DNA from: an uncultured Actinomycetes bacterium
Lineage (GTDB): Bacteria; Actinomycetota; Coriobacteriia; Coriobacteriales; Atopobiaceae
Assembly: GCA_900314645.1 (NCBI GenBank)
Contig: OMWB01000002.1
Span: 1 to 64,000 of the forward strand
Direction of reading: 5' to 3'
DNA length: 64,000 bases
The notes below the pieces were generated by a model, which worked only from the letters and a program-made list of their open reading frames with translations, searched no databases and was not told where the DNA came from. Numbering within the stretch: the stretch's first letter is position 1; every line of letters begins with the position of its first letter. Of the stretch, positions 34,135-42,394 are shown one piece after another. Made by a program: the position numbers and the translations under genes.

Positions 34135-35331
34135 ATGAAAGATGTCCAAGAGATCGCGGAGCGCTTGGGTGACTACCTTGTCCAAAAGGCAGGGAGCCCC
34201 ACCAGGGCGGTTCTCGCCGTACGGGCGCCCGCGCGCAGCGAAATCGCCGGTAACCATACCGACCATGAAGGCGGTCACGTCATCGCAGCCGCCCTCGACC
34301 GCAGCATCACCTGTCTTGCAACGGCCCACGACGAACCCACCATCAACGTGTTCAGCAAAGGCTTTGAACCTGTGTCCGTGACGCTCGACACCTTGGATCC
34401 ACGCGAGGATGAGCGTGTGTCCTCCGCAGGGCTCGTACGCGGCATGGCAGCACAGATGGTCGCAACCGGCCGTACGCCCCAGGGCTTTGACATGGTTATG
34501 ACAAGCGACATCCCCTCTGGCGGAGGCCTCTCTTCTTCCGCTGCATACGAGCTGGCCCTCTGCCGTGCCATGGAAGCCCTCTGGTCTGGCCCATCCATCG
34601 ATGCGGTTACCGCAGCCAAGATGGCTCAGCGCGTGGAGCAAGACTGGTTCGGCAAGCCCTGCGGGCTCATGGACCAGCTTGCCGTGAGCTTGGGCGGGCT
34701 CTCGTTCATGGACTTCAAGAACGATGAGCCAACGACCGAACGGCTGGCCTTTGATTTCGAGGAGCACGGCTACACCTTGACTCTCACCGACGTAGGCTGC
34801 GATCACAGCGCCTACACCGACGAATACGCCGCCGTCCCATCCGAGATGAAAGCTGTCGCTCAGGCTTTGGGAGCGGAGCGTCTCTGTGAGGTCAGCGCAC
34901 AAACGCTCCTTGCTCACCTACACGGACTCCGCGGCACGCTCGGCGACCGACCCGTGCTGCGCGCACTGCACTACTACCTTGAAATGGGCTTGGTCGATGC
35001 ACGGTGGGCGGCGCTCAAGTCAACGGACCTGGATCGCTTCCTCGAGCTGACGCAGCGATCGGGGGCCAGTTCGGCAATGTTTTTACAGAACGTAAGCGCA
35101 CGCGATGCACGCACGCAGGATTGCATGGTAGCTCTCGCCCTCTCGGAATGGCTCTTGCAGGGGCGCGGAGCGACTCGCATCCACGGTGGCGGCTTTGGCG
35201 GCTCTATCCAGGCGTTTGTTCCCAATGATCTTTTGGATTTCTATCGGGAAAGCATGGATGAGTGGCTTGGGACGGGGGCGTGCAAGGTGTACGCAGTATC
35301 CGATGAGGGGGCGAAGGCACAATGGTTGTAG
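34135..35331 (+). CDS. galK: galactokinase
   Basis: A 398-residue GHMP kinase that phosphorylates galactose at C1. Landmarks are RAPARSEIAGNHTDHEGGHVI, a variant of the galactokinase signature GRVNLIGEHTDY, the ATP loop PSGGGLSSSAAYE, and GAGFGG-like HGGGFGGSIQAFVP. The R-S-E-I-A-G-N-H-T-D-H signature is the variant found in many Firmicutes and Coriobacteria. It overlaps galT by 10 bases. Galactose-1-phosphate then goes to GalT. Confidence 0.93.
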   Translation: MKDVQEIAERLGDYLVQKAGSPTRAVLAVRAPARSEIAGNHTDHEGGHVIAAALDRSITCLATAHDEPTINVFSKGFEPVSVTLDTLDPREDERVSSAGLVRGMAAQMVATGRTPQGFDMVMTSDIPSGGGLSSSAAYELALCRAMEALWSGPSIDAVTAAKMAQRVEQDWFGKPCGLMDQLAVSLGGLSFMDFKNDEPTTERLAFDFEEHGYTLTLTDVGCDHSAYTDEYAAVPSEMKAVAQALGAERLCEVSAQTLLAHLHGLRGTLGDRPVLRALHYYLEMGLVDARWAALKSTDLDRFLELTQRSGASSAMFLQNVSARDARTQDCMVALALSEWLLQGRGATRIHGGGFGGSIQAFVPNDLLDFYRESMDEWLGTGACKVYAVSDEGAKAQWL

Positions 35332-36731
35332 CACAAAGCGTAGCGGCATTAGTTTCGTACGTCGCACGAGGCGCAATCATCAGTCCCGATGACAGGACGT
35401 GGGCGTACAACCGCCTGCTGAGCGCTTTGCGCAAGACTGGTCCTGCACCGGCTTGGGACACCGTAGATATGGAAGGGTTCGATCTCGAGGCCGTCATGGC
35501 GCAGTTGAGCGCTGCGGGAGTTGAAGCAGGAATCGACGAGGATACGCCTTCGGGGCACGACCGCATCGAGACCGAGCTCATGGGACTGCTGTTGGGCCGC
35601 CCCAGCACCATCAACAAGCGGTTTCACGAGTTGCGGCAGACCGAGGGGCCACAGGCCGCAACAGACTGGTTCTATCGCCTATGCTGCGACGCGCGCTATG
35701 TGCGCGAGGCGGCGATTGCAAAGAACGTGAGCTGGACGACCCCTACCACCTGGGGCGATCTTGAGATCACCATCAACCTCTCGAAGCCCGAAAAGGACCC
35801 CGAGGCCATCGCTGCAGCGGGGAAGGCGCTCGTTGGCGCACAGTATCCCGCCTGTCAGCTGTGCATCGAGAACGAGGGCTACTATGGCCGCGGTGCCGGG
35901 GCGGCCTTCGGGGCCCATCCAGCACGGCAGAACCTCCGTGTGGTGCCCATCGAACTTGGTCAAGAGCCTTGGGGCTTCCAATACAGCCCCTATGCCTACT
36001 TCGAGGAGCACTGCATCGCCATGAGCGCCGAGCATCGACCTATGGTCGTAAGCCGCGCGAACATTGCGCGCCTCTTTGACTTCGTGGACCTGTTCCCACA
36101 CTACTTCATAGGGTCGAACGCGGACCTGCCCATCGTAGGCGGCTCCATCCTGAGCCACGACCACTTCCAAGGTGGACGGCACGAGTTCCCCATGATGCGC
36201 GCCGAGGCTGACGCCACGGTCGAGCTCCCTGGCTTCTCGCGCGTTACGTGCGAAGTGCTTCGCTGGCCCATCTCGGTGCTGCACATGCGCAGCACCAATC
36301 GTAGCGAGCTACTTGATGCCGCATGCTACGTGACGAGGGTCTGGCGCACATGGAATGATCAGGAAGTTGGAATCGTGGCATACAGCCCAGATGGGACCCC
36401 CCACAACACCGTAACGCCCGTGGTTCGCAAGCACGAAGGCGTCTACGAGCTGTACCTTGCCCTGCGTTGCAATGTGACAACCGCAGAGCACCCCTTGGGA
36501 GTGTTCCATCCCCATAAGGACAAGTGGCACGTCAAGAAGGAAAATATCGGACTCATCGAGGTCATGGGCATGGCCATCCTACCGCCACGCCTGCTCGACG
36601 AGCTTGACGCAGGCACGCTCACGCGCAACGAGATCGGCCAGGTATTCGCTGGCGTGCTCGAGGACGCGGGCGTGTTCAAGTGGGACGACGGGGGTCGCGC
36701 AGCCCTCGAAAGGTTCCTGCAGAGTCTGTAG
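35322..36731 (+). CDS. galT: UDP-glucose--hexose-1-phosphate uridylyltransferase, class II
   Basis: A 469-residue class II GalT, the Gram-positive type, distinct from the HIT-fold E. coli enzyme by length and order. It contains the active site GGSILSHDHFQGGRHEFPM near residue 285, with histidines that carry the uridylyl group. It swaps UMP from UDP-glucose to galactose-1-phosphate. The ATG at 35322 lies inside galK, so the two are coupled. A terminator follows immediately. Confidence 0.94.
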   Translation: MVVAQSVAALVSYVARGAIISPDDRTWAYNRLLSALRKTGPAPAWDTVDMEGFDLEAVMAQLSAAGVEAGIDEDTPSGHDRIETELMGLLLGRPSTINKRFHELRQTEGPQAATDWFYRLCCDARYVREAAIAKNVSWTTPTTWGDLEITINLSKPEKDPEAIAAAGKALVGAQYPACQLCIENEGYYGRGAGAAFGAHPARQNLRVVPIELGQEPWGFQYSPYAYFEEHCIAMSAEHRPMVVSRANIARLFDFVDLFPHYFIGSNADLPIVGGSILSHDHFQGGRHEFPMMRAEADATVELPGFSRVTCEVLRWPISVLHMRSTNRSELLDAACYVTRVWRTWNDQEVGIVAYSPDGTPHNTVTPVVRKHEGVYELYLALRCNVTTAEHPLGVFHPHKDKWHVKKENIGLIEVMGMAILPPRLLDELDAGTLTRNEIGQVFAGVLEDAGVFKWDDGGRAALERFLQSL

Positions 36732-36734
36732 ATT

Positions 36735-36764
36735 GGGGCAGCCTTGCGCTGCCCCCTCTTTTCC
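36735..36764 (+). terminator. Rho-independent terminator after galT
   Basis: GGGGCAGC-CTTGC-GCTGCCCC, a perfect 8-bp stem, followed by CTCTTTTCC. It lies three bases past the galT stop, so the HAD and galE genes may have lower expression or their own promoter. Confidence 0.88.
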
Positions 36765-36809
36765 AAGTCGCCCATATGAGGCGTCCCAATCGAGAAACTG
36801 GAGGACGAG

Positions 36810-37673
36810 ATGATCAAGCTTGCCTTGACCGATCTTGACAACACGCTCATCCCCATGGGGGCACCACATGCAAGCGTACGAGCCATCGCCGCCATACACG
36901 CGATGCTCGACGCAGGCCTGCACTTTGGCCCCGTATCGGGCAGGGTTCCTGCCGCCATGCGCTGGATGTTCGGCGGTGACGAAGTATGCAGCAAAACCGG
37001 TGCCTTCGTCAACGGACAGCTGGTGTACGTGGATGGACAGCTCATACACCAAGAGGTGCTGTCAGGGTCAGACCTTGCCGATGTTGGTGTACATCTTCGC
37101 AGGCATGAGGGCTGTGCGCTCGTGATTTACGACCTCGACGACATCACCGAGACAACCGACGGCACCGCCTACCTCCTTGGCATGACGGCAGAGGAGCTGG
37201 CACGCCATGAGACCGCATTTGGACGGCATCCCCATCTAATCGAGCACCTCAGTCGCTCGACGTACATCAAGTCAAACGTACGCTGTGACCTACCCTGGGA
37301 CCAGATGATCGCACTTCGCGACGAGCTGCGAGCACAGTTCCCCCAGCTCGACTTCGTCTTCCCCACCCTCTACGGACCGTTCATCGACATCCTTCCCAAG
37401 GGATGGAGCAAGGGCCGGGCCGTGGAGGTCATCGCCGACCATCTGGGGCTCTCGCTTGACGAGGTCGCGGTTTTCGGCGACTCCGAGAACGACGTATCCA
37501 TGCTCGAAGCGGTGCACCACTCCGTGGTCGTGCGCAACGCAAGCAAGGAGGCCATGGACGCAGCCAACTACCGCATTGGCCTTTCTGCTGACGATGCCGT
37601 GGCTGACGCGCTCTTCGAGCTGGCGAAGGCTGCGGAAACGGGCGAACGCCCCGCATTCCTGAACCCCCTATAG
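36810..37673 (+). CDS. Cof-type HAD phosphatase in the gal cluster
   Basis: A 287-residue HAD hydrolase of the Cof/YidA class (IIB cap). Motif I is LALTDLDNTLIPMG with the aspartate pair, motif III is AVFGDSENDVSML with the catalytic acid pair, and the conserved lysine is in LPKGWSKGRAVEV. It is highly similar to the protein at 47367-48221. Start ATG at 36810 follows GGAGGACGAG. Placed between galT and galE, it could dephosphorylate a hexose phosphate, for instance galactose 6-phosphate made by LacG, and so supply galactose to GalK. This is inference from location only. Confidence 0.85.
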   Translation: MIKLALTDLDNTLIPMGAPHASVRAIAAIHAMLDAGLHFGPVSGRVPAAMRWMFGGDEVCSKTGAFVNGQLVYVDGQLIHQEVLSGSDLADVGVHLRRHEGCALVIYDLDDITETTDGTAYLLGMTAEELARHETAFGRHPHLIEHLSRSTYIKSNVRCDLPWDQMIALRDELRAQFPQLDFVFPTLYGPFIDILPKGWSKGRAVEVIADHLGLSLDEVAVFGDSENDVSMLEAVHHSVVVRNASKEAMDAANYRIGLSADDAVADALFELAKAAETGERPAFLNPL

Positions 37674-37692
37674 ATACGAAAGGGAGAACGTC

Positions 37693-38751
37693 ATGAGTAG
37701 AACTGACGAAGTATCCAATGATGGCTGCGTACTCGTCACGGGCGGCTGCGGATTCATCGGTAGCCACACGGTTGTCGAGCTGCTCGAAAAGGGTTACGAG
37801 GTGCTCGTGATAGACGACCTCTCCAACTCAAGTAAAGCCGTACTCGAGCGCGTCGGCCAGATCGTTGGTCCGGACGCCATGCAACGTCTGAGCTTCTACC
37901 GCGCCAACGTGAACGACCGAGAGACACTTGACGGCATCTTCACGCATCACCGGATTGATACTGTCATCCACTTCGCCGGCTTCAAGGCTGTCGGAGAAAG
38001 CGTATCTAAACCCATTGAGTATTTCTCGAACAACATCGGATGCACGCTGACGCTCGTTGACATGATGCGCACGTACGATTGCAAGAACATCATCTTCAGC
38101 AGCTCTGCCACCGTGTACGGCGATCCTGACGAGCTGCCGTTGACGGAGGAGTCACCAAAGAAGCCAGCCACCAACCCGTACGGTTGGACGAAATGGATGA
38201 TCGAGGAAATCCTGCGCTCGCTCGTCGTAGCTGACCCAACATGGAATGTGGTCTTGCTACGCTACTTCAATCCCATCGGCGCGCACCCGAGCGGGCTCAT
38301 CGGCGAGGATCCCAAAGGCATCCCCAACAACCTGGTCCCCTATGTGGCACAGGTTGCCGTAGGTCGCCGTGCCGTAGTGCATGTCTATGGCAATGACTAC
38401 GACACACCTGACGGCACCGGCGTCCGTGACTACATCCACGTGGTGGACCTCGCTCGCGGTCATGTGGCGGCACTGGAGTGGATGGCGCACCGCAGTGGTT
38501 GCGAGGTGTTCAACCTCGGCACCGGCAAGGGCACAAGCGTGCTCGACGTCATCAAGGCCTATTCAGCAGCTTGTGGAACAGACCTCCCCTACGTCGTCGA
38601 GCCGCGTCGTCCAGGCGACGTCACGGCAAATTGGGCCGACTGCACCAAGGCCAAGGAACTGCTGGGCTGGGAGGCTCAGTATGACATCGAGGAGATGTGC
38701 CGGGATAGCTGGAGATGGCAGAGCAACAACCCCTACGGCTACGAAAGGTAA
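37693..38751 (+). CDS. galE: UDP-glucose 4-epimerase
   Basis: A 352-residue NAD-dependent epimerase of the short-chain dehydrogenase family. The NAD motif is GGCGFIGSHTVVEL, the catalytic serine lies in SSSATVYG and the tyrosine-lysine pair in NPYGWTKWMIEE, followed by RYFNPIGAHPSGLIGEDP. It interconverts UDP-galactose and UDP-glucose and completes the Leloir set with galK and galT. Start ATG at 37693 has AAAGGGAG upstream and a 19-base gap from the HAD gene, so those two are co-transcribed. Confidence 0.96.
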   Translation: MSRTDEVSNDGCVLVTGGCGFIGSHTVVELLEKGYEVLVIDDLSNSSKAVLERVGQIVGPDAMQRLSFYRANVNDRETLDGIFTHHRIDTVIHFAGFKAVGESVSKPIEYFSNNIGCTLTLVDMMRTYDCKNIIFSSSATVYGDPDELPLTEESPKKPATNPYGWTKWMIEEILRSLVVADPTWNVVLLRYFNPIGAHPSGLIGEDPKGIPNNLVPYVAQVAVGRRAVVHVYGNDYDTPDGTGVRDYIHVVDLARGHVAALEWMAHRSGCEVFNLGTGKGTSVLDVIKAYSAACGTDLPYVVEPRRPGDVTANWADCTKAKELLGWEAQYDIEEMCRDSWRWQSNNPYGYER

Positions 38752-38852
38752 GCAGCGGAGCGCGTCATGACAAGGTGGCGGGGCATTCGTTGTAGTCTCG
38801 CGAGGTCCGCGCCACCAAAGAAAGGAGTGACGGATGGACCTCGGAGGACCTG

Positions 38853-39215
38853 CTAACCCAACAAACGTGCCGCCCAGTCGGCCTCCTTGAAGCCCACCAG
38901 CACAAAGTCATCGCCCACCACGATCGGCCGCTTGACCATCATGCCGTTGGTGGAGAGCAGCGCAAACATCTCGTCTTCCGTCATGCCTGCATCGAGCTGC
39001 TCTTTGATGCGGAGCTCGCGATACAGCTTGCCGCTCGTGTTGAAGAAGCGGCGCGCAGCCAGGCCACTCTGTGCATGCCAGGCAGCCAGCTCCTCTGCGG
39101 AGGGATTATCCTCCACGATGTGACGATCGACATACTCGACACCCTGCTCGTCGAGCCACTTCTTGGCCTTGCGGCAGGTGGAGCACTTCGGATACTCAAC
39201 AAACAGAACGGCCAT
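38853..39215 (-). CDS. ArsC/Spx-family protein
   Basis: A 120-residue thioredoxin-fold protein of the ArsC/Spx superfamily. A CxxC pair is visible at residues 11-14 (EYPKCSTCRKAKKWL), and the C-terminus has NGMMVKRPIVVGDDFVLVGFKEADW, as in the YffB/Spx-like group. True arsenate reductases use other cysteines, and Spx binds RNA polymerase; either role is possible, so no symbol is given. It is convergent with galE; the 101-base gap includes a GGTGGCG/CGCCACC inverted repeat. Confidence 0.85.
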   Translation of the reverse strand: MAVLFVEYPKCSTCRKAKKWLDEQGVEYVDRHIVEDNPSAEELAAWHAQSGLAARRFFNTSGKLYRELRIKEQLDAGMTEDEMFALLSTNGMMVKRPIVVGDDFVLVGFKEADWAARLLG

Positions 39216-39278
39216 GACAGCCTCTCCTCTCAGTGGGAACGCAGCATCCCAGATGACTCTAGCAGAAGATTTCCGCCG

Positions 39279-39881
39279 CTACAGAAGCTCGTCGAGCGTG
39301 CGGCCGTACGAGGGCAGGAACTCGTCCATAAAGTCTCCCACCTCAGGATGCGTCACGCGCATTTTCTCGAGCGCCGCAAGCGTTGACGTAGCTGCGGTAC
39401 GAAACTCGGCGTTACCCGACGACTCTTCCTCAAGGCACTTGATGTAGGCAGAGAGCTTGTCCGCAGCCTTAACCAGCTCGTGCAGGTAGGCGTCATCAGC
39501 GTCTCCCGCCCACGTTGAGAAGACATCTTCAAACGCGGGGCGAAGGTCATCTGGCAGAGTTGCGAGCAGCTCCTTCTCGGCCTCGTTCTCTACCTCTTTG
39601 TAGGCGCCGCGCAGCCGTTCGTTGCGATACTTGACCGGTGTGGGCATGTCACCAGTAATGATCTCTGATGCGTCATGGTACAAGCCGACCACTGCGGCAC
39701 GGCTCGCATCGAGCGTGCGGCCGTAGCGCACATTGGCAATGGTGCAGAGCGCGTGCGCAATCATGGAGACTTCCAACGAATGCTCTGAGAGGTTCTCGGC
39801 GCGCGCATTGCGCATAAGGGCCCACCGCTCGATGTACTTCATCCTTGAGACGATTGCAAAGAAATGTGCTTCGTTATCCAT
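39279..39881 (-). CDS. HD-domain 5'-nucleotidase, YfbR-like
   Basis: A 200-residue HD-superfamily phosphohydrolase. Metal-binding residues are seen in ENLSEHSLEVSMIAH and GLYHDASEIITGDMPTPVKY, which closely match YfbR, a 5'-deoxynucleotidase for dNMPs. Start ATG at 39881 follows AAAGGAAG. It lies 63 bases upstream of the ArsC/Spx gene in the same direction; they may share a transcript. The role is nucleotide recycling. Confidence 0.9.
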   Translation of the reverse strand: MDNEAHFFAIVSRMKYIERWALMRNARAENLSEHSLEVSMIAHALCTIANVRYGRTLDASRAAVVGLYHDASEIITGDMPTPVKYRNERLRGAYKEVENEAEKELLATLPDDLRPAFEDVFSTWAGDADDAYLHELVKAADKLSAYIKCLEEESSGNAEFRTAATSTLAALEKMRVTHPEVGDFMDEFLPSYGRTLDELL

Positions 39882-40046
39882 TCTTCTTCCTTTCATCTGA
39901 GTGTGTTCATGGTAGCTCAGAGCCAGGACACATACTCGCAGTTAGGTCAAACGGAAACGTCACCAACATCATCCCATTGGTATCAATGTTGCAAGGAATA
40001 TTGTTTTACTATTGATTTCTTTCGCTCCTATTGCCGTCTACAACAA

Positions 40047-40063
40047 TGTTCCAATATGGAACA
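40047..40063 (+). promoter_or_regulatory. 17-bp palindromic operator
   Basis: TGTTCCA-ATA-TGGAACA, a perfect 7-bp inverted repeat, lies 28 bases before the ATG of the XRE gene and just after an AT-rich promoter-like stretch (ATTGTTTTACTATTG, about 40002-40016). It is the likely autoregulatory site of that XRE protein. Confidence 0.7.
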
Positions 40064-40090
40064 TTTCGCTCTTGGCGCTACCGTCGGGCT

Positions 40091-40405
40091 ATGAAGAAGA
40101 GCCGCATTACAAGAAGACAGCGCTACCTAGACCTCGATGCCCGTTTTGGCCTGAGGTTGGCTGCAATTCGCGAAGAAATGGGGCTTTCGCAAGATCAGGT
40201 TGCCCAGGCGATGCGCTTTGTCCGTCCCGTGGTAAGCAAGATCGAGCACGGACAACGCGCTCTCACAGCACTCGAGATTTGCGATTACGCACGTGCCCTG
40301 AACGTCGAACCGGAGTTGCTTTTCGACGAGCTTAAGCATGTCGTGTTTGAATACGACACTTCCCCGCAGTCAGTGTCCGATGAACATGCCGAGAGCGTGT
40401 CTTAA
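40091..40405 (+). CDS. XRE-family transcriptional regulator
   Basis: A 104-residue protein with a single Cro/CI-type helix-turn-helix: FGLRLAAIREEMGLSQDQVAQAMRFVRPVVSKIEHGQRALTALEI (about residues 15-60), then a short acidic tail. The start ATG at 40091 lacks a strong RBS, and a second ATG at 40046 would place the operator inside the coding region; a leaderless or overlapping arrangement is possible. It is convergent with the ABC-F gene, whose stop lies within its end. No adjacent toxin gene is seen, so a simple repressor role is assumed. Confidence 0.8.
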   Translation: MKKSRITRRQRYLDLDARFGLRLAAIREEMGLSQDQVAQAMRFVRPVVSKIEHGQRALTALEICDYARALNVEPELLFDELKHVVFEYDTSPQSVSDEHAESVS

Positions 40406-42081
40406 TCTCGCGTCAGCTTGCGATGCAGGCGATGCGGCTTGGCCGCTTCGGCGCCAAGACGCTTGATCTTGTCCTTCTCGTAGCTCTCAAAGTTGCCTTC
40501 AAACCAGTGCCAGCGTCCAGGCTCCTCGTCGGTTCCCTCCCACGCCAGGATGTGCGTGGCGATGCGGTCAAGGAACCAGCGGTCGTGACTGGTGATGACG
40601 GCGCATCCCGGGAAGGCGATGAGCGCCTCCTCAAGGCTCTCGAGGGTCTCCACATCGAGGTCGTTGGTTGGCTCGTCAAGCAGCAGCACATTGCCGCCCT
40701 GCTTCAGCGTCAACGCAAGGTTGAGTCGGTTGCGCTCGCCGCCCGAAAGCACGCCCGCGCGCTTTTGCTGGTCTTGTCCCTTAAAGCCAAAACTCGCCAC
40801 GTACGCGCGGCTCGGAATCTCCGTCTTCCCCACCTGAAGCGTGTCAAGACCGCCTGAGACTACCTCCCAGAGCGTCTTGTCAGGATCGAGGCCAGCACGC
40901 GTCTGATCAACATAAGAGATGGTTACCGTCTCGCCAATCTCAAGCGTACCGGAATCAACCGGCTCTTGGCCCATGATCATCTTGAAGAGCGTCGTCTTGC
41001 CCACGCCGTTGGGGCCAATCACGCCCACGATGCCGTTGCGCGGCAGGTCGAAGGAGAGGTCGTCAATCAACACACGGTCACCGAAGGCCTTGTGCAGATG
41101 CTTTGCCTGAATGACCTTGTTGCCTAGGCGCGGACCGGCAGGAATCTGAATCTCTGAGAAGTCGAGCTTGCGCGTCCGTTCCGCCTCGGCAGCCATCTGC
41201 TCATAGCGCTCAAGACGCGCCTTGTTCTTTGCCTGGCGTGCCTTGGGGCTGCTGCGGACCCAGTCAAGCTCGGCACGCAGTTTCTTGGCGCGCTTCGCGT
41301 CCTGCTGTCCCTGCATCTCAAGGCGCTTTGCCTTGGTCTCAAGGTAGGTGGAGTAGTTGCCCTCGTACGGGTACAGACGACCGCGGTCAACTTCGCAGAT
41401 CCACTGCGCGACGTTGTCCAAGAAGTAGCGGTCGTGCGTCACGGCAAGCACCGCTCCAGGGTAATTGTGCAGGAACTGCTCGAGCCAGAGCACGCTTTCG
41501 GCATCCAGGTGGTTAGTCGGCTCGTCCAAAAGCAGCAAATCTGGCGCCTCGAGCAACAGGCGACACAAGGCAACGCGACGACGCTCGCCTCCTGACAGCA
41601 CGCTCACCGGCGCGTCAGGATCGGGGCACTGCAGGGCGTCCATCGCCTGTGAGAGCTGGCTCTCAAGATCCCAGCCGTTTGCCGCATCAATCTCGTCCTG
41701 CAGACGTCCCATCTCTTCCATGAGGGCATCGAAGTCTGCATCGGGGTCAGCCATCTCCTCACCGATAGCATTGAAGCGGTCCACCTTTGCGATGGTGTCG
41801 GCAAAGGCCTGCTCGATGTTCTGGATGACGGTCTTGTCCTCATCAAGCGGAGGCTCTTGCTGCAGGATTCCCACCGTGTATCCTGGGGACAGTCTCGCCT
41901 CGCCTGCCGTCACTTCCTCCATGCCAGCCATGACCTTCAGAAGCGTGGTCTTTCCCATCCCGTTGGGGCCAACCACACCGATCTTTGCGCCAGGGAAGAA
42001 TCCCATCGTGACGTCATCAAGGATTACCTTATCCCCATGCGCCCTGCGCGCACGATACATTTGGTAGATGAACTCTGCCAT
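40402..42081 (-). CDS. ettA: ABC-F ribosomal ATPase, EttA-like
   Basis: A 559-residue soluble protein with two ABC domains and no membrane part. Walker A motifs are GPNGMGKTT (about residue 40) and GPNGVGKTT (about 355); signatures are LSGGERRRVALCR and LSGGERNRLNLAL; both Walker B are followed by DEPTNHLD/DEPTNDLD. The linker carries the basic P-site tRNA interaction motif (TKAKRLEMQGQQDAKRAKKLRAEL). The length, the N-terminal EFIYQMYRARRAHGDKVIL and the arm match EttA, which gates ribosome entry into elongation in response to ATP. Start ATG at 42081 follows GGGAG. Confidence 0.93.
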   Translation of the reverse strand: MAEFIYQMYRARRAHGDKVILDDVTMGFFPGAKIGVVGPNGMGKTTLLKVMAGMEEVTAGEARLSPGYTVGILQQEPPLDEDKTVIQNIEQAFADTIAKVDRFNAIGEEMADPDADFDALMEEMGRLQDEIDAANGWDLESQLSQAMDALQCPDPDAPVSVLSGGERRRVALCRLLLEAPDLLLLDEPTNHLDAESVLWLEQFLHNYPGAVLAVTHDRYFLDNVAQWICEVDRGRLYPYEGNYSTYLETKAKRLEMQGQQDAKRAKKLRAELDWVRSSPKARQAKNKARLERYEQMAAEAERTRKLDFSEIQIPAGPRLGNKVIQAKHLHKAFGDRVLIDDLSFDLPRNGIVGVIGPNGVGKTTLFKMIMGQEPVDSGTLEIGETVTISYVDQTRAGLDPDKTLWEVVSGGLDTLQVGKTEIPSRAYVASFGFKGQDQQKRAGVLSGGERNRLNLALTLKQGGNVLLLDEPTNDLDVETLESLEEALIAFPGCAVITSHDRWFLDRIATHILAWEGTDEEPGRWHWFEGNFESYEKDKIKRLGAEAAKPHRLHRKLTRD

Positions 42082-42123
42082 TACAAACTCCCTCGCTGAG
42101 TGCCTCGTCTGCAACAAGTCCAT

Positions 42124-42345
42124 TGTACGGGAAGAATACGTAAGGTCTAAGACCTCCTTACCTCAAATTTAAATAAACACGAGGTAAAACGGCCTGTTTT
42201 CAAAACATGCCAAAATGTCTCAAGAAAACGTGTAAAACGAGTGATTTTGAGATGTTTTTAAATAAACAGCAGGTAAACCATAGTATTCCACAGTAATGCT
42301 CAAATACTTAACAAAAGCAAATGACCGCTCACCGCCATATATGCC
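42124..42345. promoter_or_regulatory. AT-rich region with 23-bp direct repeats
   Basis: This stretch is much richer in A and T than its surroundings. A 23-bp repeat with TTTAAATAAACA and AGGTAAA occurs at 42168-42190 and 42257-42279 (21 of 23 identical). The first copy also lies in a TTACCTC/GAGGTAA inverted repeat (42158-42187), and TCTCAA/TTTGAGA pair between the copies. It lies between ettA (minus) and the candidate RNA (plus), so it is a regulatory or curved promoter region. No gene is seen here. Confidence 0.6.
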
Positions 42346-42394
42346 CCTCTCGCGAAACGTCCTTGTAACAGTGACCTTCTTGGGTTATCTTCAC

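Noticed and set aside
32443-34917. An 824-codon open frame on the minus strand opposite lacG and galK
   Set aside because: It lies fully antisense to two genes with clear catalytic motifs and RBS sites. Long antisense frames are usual in GC-rich coding sequence.
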